DNA from: Amylostereum areolatum
Lineage: Eukaryota > Basidiomycota > Agaricomycetes > Russulales > Stereaceae
Length of the DNA: 64,000 nt
Direction: 5' to 3'
NCBI GenBank assembly: GCA_012932865.1
Contig: SAXG01000040.1
Span: 310,001-374,000, forward strand
Shown: piece after piece, positions 60,758 to 64,000 of the stretch
How positions within the stretch are numbered: the stretch's first letter is position 1
How the letters are laid out: each line of letters opens with the position of its first letter
The notes under the pieces: generated by a model
What the model was told of the DNA's origin: nothing
What the model saw: only the letters and a program-made list of their open reading frames with translations
Database searches by the model: none
Position numbers and translations under genes: made by a program

Positions 60758-63700
60758 TGCCTCCACGGGTCACCAAACGGGTTCTCAACGCATCCGGCCC
60801 TTCCCAGCCTGAGATCAAGCGCGTTCGGTACGATGCCAAAGTATACCGGGGCCGCATTGTGAAGGTACAAAAGACCCTGAAGAAGCCGAGAGGTGCGCCC
60901 AAGCCGGACAGTCACCAAGGCGAATCCTCTACACAGCCCAGCACTGTGACCCCTCTGGACCGTGCACTATATGACAATCAAGGTGACCTGGCTCTGTACG
61001 ATACAGAGCCAGTGTACAGACCCACAAGCACGGTACGTGGGTGTAAATGTCTATGCGTGAAATCGTCCCTGTGATCCTGCCCATCTAGTCGCAAAACGAT
61101 TTCATGCGGCAATGGCTCCCGAAGGAGGGGATCTATACTCATGCCCTGTACGACCGGGAGGCTCCCCCTGCCGGCGCAATATGCAGTCAGTGCCCCCTCA
61201 GCACTGACCAGGCTGATTTGTTTCGATGTCTTCTCTGTTTTGCACGACCAGTTTACTGTGGAAACTGTATGAAAGCGACTCATTCAAAACTCCCATTCCA
61301 CAGGGTGCAACACTGGACCGGATCATATTGGAAACCATCTTGGCTGCGAGAGGTTGGGGTATCCCTTTGCCTAGGTCATGGAGGGCAGGCATGTTCAGGT
61401 CATATAGGACCAGAAGAAGTTGCGACTGATGCCGGTGAGCCCCGTGGGCAACAAGGGGGTGAACCCGGCTCGCCATCTGATGGAGCCGAGGTTATTGCCG
61501 ACGAAAGTATGCCCGATCTTCTGACAGCCGAGATTGAAGATGGTATGTGAGTGACAAACCATCGAATACCACTCATATCCATACAATGGAAAGTACAGGG
61601 GACAATATTGAAGATGAATTCATGGTCACAGGGGACGACGCCTGGGACGACATCCCGCTCGAGGAGCCGGCTTCGGCTCCGGCCGATTCCTTACAGGATT
61701 TCGGCCCAGGAAGGTACGGAAAGGATATGTATGGAAACAGCATCCTGACCATTCTCGACACCACTGGATACCATCAACTGGGTGTTCGTTGGTGCACGTG
61801 TCCCGATGCCAAGCCACACGATGAGCAGCTGTTTGCACACGGCATGTTTGCGACGAGTGTAAAGCGGCCACAAACAGCTTGCACGCACAATGTCCTGGAC
61901 GAGTTCCTGATGGACAACCGAACCTGCACAACCACACCGTATGAATACATGATGAAGCTCAAGCATTTAACGAGCCGTTCTCAAGCTCATCTTCTCCCGG
62001 TGAGTGTTCCGTTGCGATTCACAGACTCCAGACCGAATTCTGGGGCAGAATCGGTACCGAGAGTTTATGAGGATTGGCCGGCTCTGGCGACATTTACAAC
62101 TGCGCATTCGCAATGGATCCACTCTTCCCGATGTACCCGATCCTGGGCCCGGTGAATATGCCGACTTCTGCCCCGCGTGTCCCCAGCCTGGCATAAACTT
62201 GCCCGAAAATTGGTTTCTGGATCTTAGAAGGTACGAACAGAGTAAATGGATCACAAACACGATATTGATTGCCATGTAGATGGTTATATCAACGGATCAT
62301 TTTGCTCGATGGTAACTTTAAAGCGGAAGGCATGAAGATGCGACGCCCTGAGGATGATGTGGTTCTTTCCGACAGTCTTCAGTATCTTGTTGGATCTGAA
62401 CGGTTCAAGATACATCTTCGGTCCGGGAAAGAATACGAGGAGGTACGTGCTCGGCCTGTCCTTTCGGCATGGTCTGACCGGGTAGGCAGAAGCCGACCTG
62501 CAATGAGCACAAGGCAGTGGCCAAAGCGAATGCAGAACGGCACCACCTGGTCACAACCGGTGTCGGCTCTGCAGCATGCCCACATGGATGCTTTTATCCT
62601 CATGCGTCGGTCAACTTCGAGAAGGGAGAAAGGTTTGTTTGGTCAGTTTTACAGAGGGGAAGTTGCTGAACTCCCACAAGGCAAGTCAACATGGACTATG
62701 CTTTCGTTAACGCCGTCAACTACTACACGGAGGGTACCCCGTCTGTCCTCGGCATCTACGATATCAACTGCCAGTACTCGGTGAACTTTTTGAAGCGGGT
62801 GGACCAGTCTCCAGAACTATCCATCAATGAGAAGATTCTCCTTCGATTTGCCATTGGGCTTTTCCACGTCCATGGCCACCAGGAGAGCTGTTTATGCCGT
62901 TACACACCGAGCTATATTCCTGGTGCCCGGACGACAGCCGGAGAGCTTCTGGAATCTATGTGGGCCGAACTTAACAAGGTATTCATATCGTGCCGCACCA
63001 TGTCGGTCTCTCATCGTGCCGACGTTATCAACGATCACATGGCATGGCTCAACTGGAACAAATGGAGCAAAATCGGTATATCTTACGGCAACTTATTCCA
63101 TACATGCTGACCCGCCTTTCAGTCCCGGTGCTATCACGACAGCTTGAAAAGGCCCACACAGAGATGAAAGCAGCTGTGGAAGTGTTGGAAGAAATGACCC
63201 GCACCATACCGGATGACCTGGTGGCAACTTGGACGCAGATGGACGCAGAGGCACAGGCCCAACGGGACCGAGGCGATGTAGAAGGGATGCGCATCTACGA
63301 TGTATCAATTCAGAAGGGTATGCGTTGACACTGTCTATCTGTCGTATCCGGGATAACACTATTTCAGCACCCACTCGTGCCGAGGTACTCTTTCGCCTTG
63401 CCGAAGCCGAGTCCGAAACCCGCGGCTCTCTCCCCGGGACGGCAAGCTGGTTGGTGGAGTGCTTGAAGGTGGAGGAAGTACAGTACGTTATCCCATATTT
63501 AGTGACTTGCCCAATATGACGATTCGAGCAGAGTTGCGCTGGAGGCACACGCGCGCCGAATGGGCCGAGCACCGACAAAGGACGCACTGAACAAGCTCCA
63601 AGATCGTCGCGTACGGCTCGCAAATCGAATCAATGCAGTCGAGAGTGAATCGGCGCAGTTTCTCCAAGCCGAATCGCATCAGCCAATGGATTCGTGGGTC

Positions 63701-64000
63701 GATTTGGACATTGTTCCCAGAAACGTAGGAGCCGATGAGGTTCCCCTCTACCCTGAAGATAGTGACGAGGAAGCCGACCCACCCGGCCCATTGACGCTTA
63801 CCGAGGATATCCAGTCCGAGTTGCGCCCCCTTCCATTGCCCTCGTATATGACGGCACAGCAACGCGAACGCTTGGGTCTGCAAAGGCTGGCAGAACAAGA
63901 GCTCGAGCTTCGTGAGGCACAAATGAGCACAGCTATAGAAGAAATACAAACCAGCCAGGGCCAAAAGTCAATCATCTTTCGGAAGGAGGTGCGTACAAGC
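60758..64000 (+). CDS. KDZ-type transposase 2, 3' end outside window
   Basis: DDE-type DNA transposase of the KDZ group. Start MPPRVTKRVLNASGPSQPEI. CxC2 module: ICSQCPLSTDQADLFRCLLC, RPVYCGNCMKATHSKLPFHR; then GYHQLGVRWCTCPDAK, FCPACPQPGINLPENW, LLDGNFKAEGMKMR, ACPHGCFYPHASVNFEKGER, the RNase-H core MDYAFVNAVNYYTEG with LGIYDINCQYSVNFLKRVDQ (Asp kept), LFHVHGHQESCLCRYTPSYI, GELLESMWAELNK, then coiled C-terminal helices. Introns near 61033-61088, 61549-61595, 62001-62025, 62232-62279, 62442-62488, 62633-62680, 63073-63121 and 63317-63366 join in phase; the one near 63485 is less sure. No lesion seen. Divergent from gene E. Confidence 0.85.

Noticed and set aside
1..64000. tRNA, rRNA or CRISPR loci
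   Set aside because: No cloverleaf-like sequence, rRNA-like stretch or repeat-spacer array was recognised on reading either strand.

Overview
The window reads as nuclear DNA of an Agaricomycete (mushroom-forming basidiomycete), in a transposon-dense, gene-poor block. Support: genes with many 45-60 bp GT-AG introns, two KDZ-type transposases, a Plavaka-type DNA transposase, two chromodomain Ty3/gypsy retrotransposons (chromoviruses), and fragments of a protein-kinase family and a DUF6698-like family that are expanded in these fungi. I saw no rRNA, tRNA, CRISPR array or bacterial-type operon.

Layout. 1-6042: 3' part of chromovirus 1 (broken gag, intact pol, 3' LTR), inserted in a kinase gene whose N-terminal exons remain at 6043-6403. 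6921-9135: a four-exon hypothetical gene and the 3' exons of a second kinase copy. 9.6-24.1 kb: KDZ locus 1, with three related Cys-cluster genes (A, B, C), a very large multi-exon gene (BIG1), a small gene (D) and a KDZ transposase whose YDI(x)CQY motif is altered. This stretch is peppered with TCCGA/TCGGA words. 24.6-26.8 kb: a frameshifted DUF6698-like gene. 27.7-30.2 kb: two hypothetical genes. 30.6-35.05 kb: a decayed Plavaka transposase. 35.9-38.5 kb: same-strand fragments of cyclins and other host-like genes. 39.0-42.7 kb: small genes, one built from a tandem array of repeated exons and introns. 42.97-64.0 kb: KDZ locus 2, with a Cys-cluster gene (H), a BIG1-like gene (E) and a KDZ transposase that runs off the window.

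Gene E is cut in two by a complete 10,184 bp chromovirus (47964-58147, minus strand) with LTRs of 539 and 498 bp and a CCGCT target duplication. Removing the element and one CCGCT rejoins the reading frame exactly. The element has about 3.2 kb of extra coding capacity between pol and its 3' LTR: two long overlapping frames, one with a second CCHC knuckle, and a small ORF with one membrane segment.

How the parts relate. The same trio (Cys-cluster protein, BIG1/E-type protein, KDZ transposase) occurs at both KDZ loci, which suggests a repeated mobile cassette. Both chromoviruses carry the same GGGTTTT shift site directly before the gag stop codon. Several genes are damaged by one-base indels and two by apparent TGG-to-TAG changes; assembly error and true decay both need to be considered. 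Exon boundaries were inferred by eye from GT/AG sites, reading phase and family resemblance; no transcript evidence was available.
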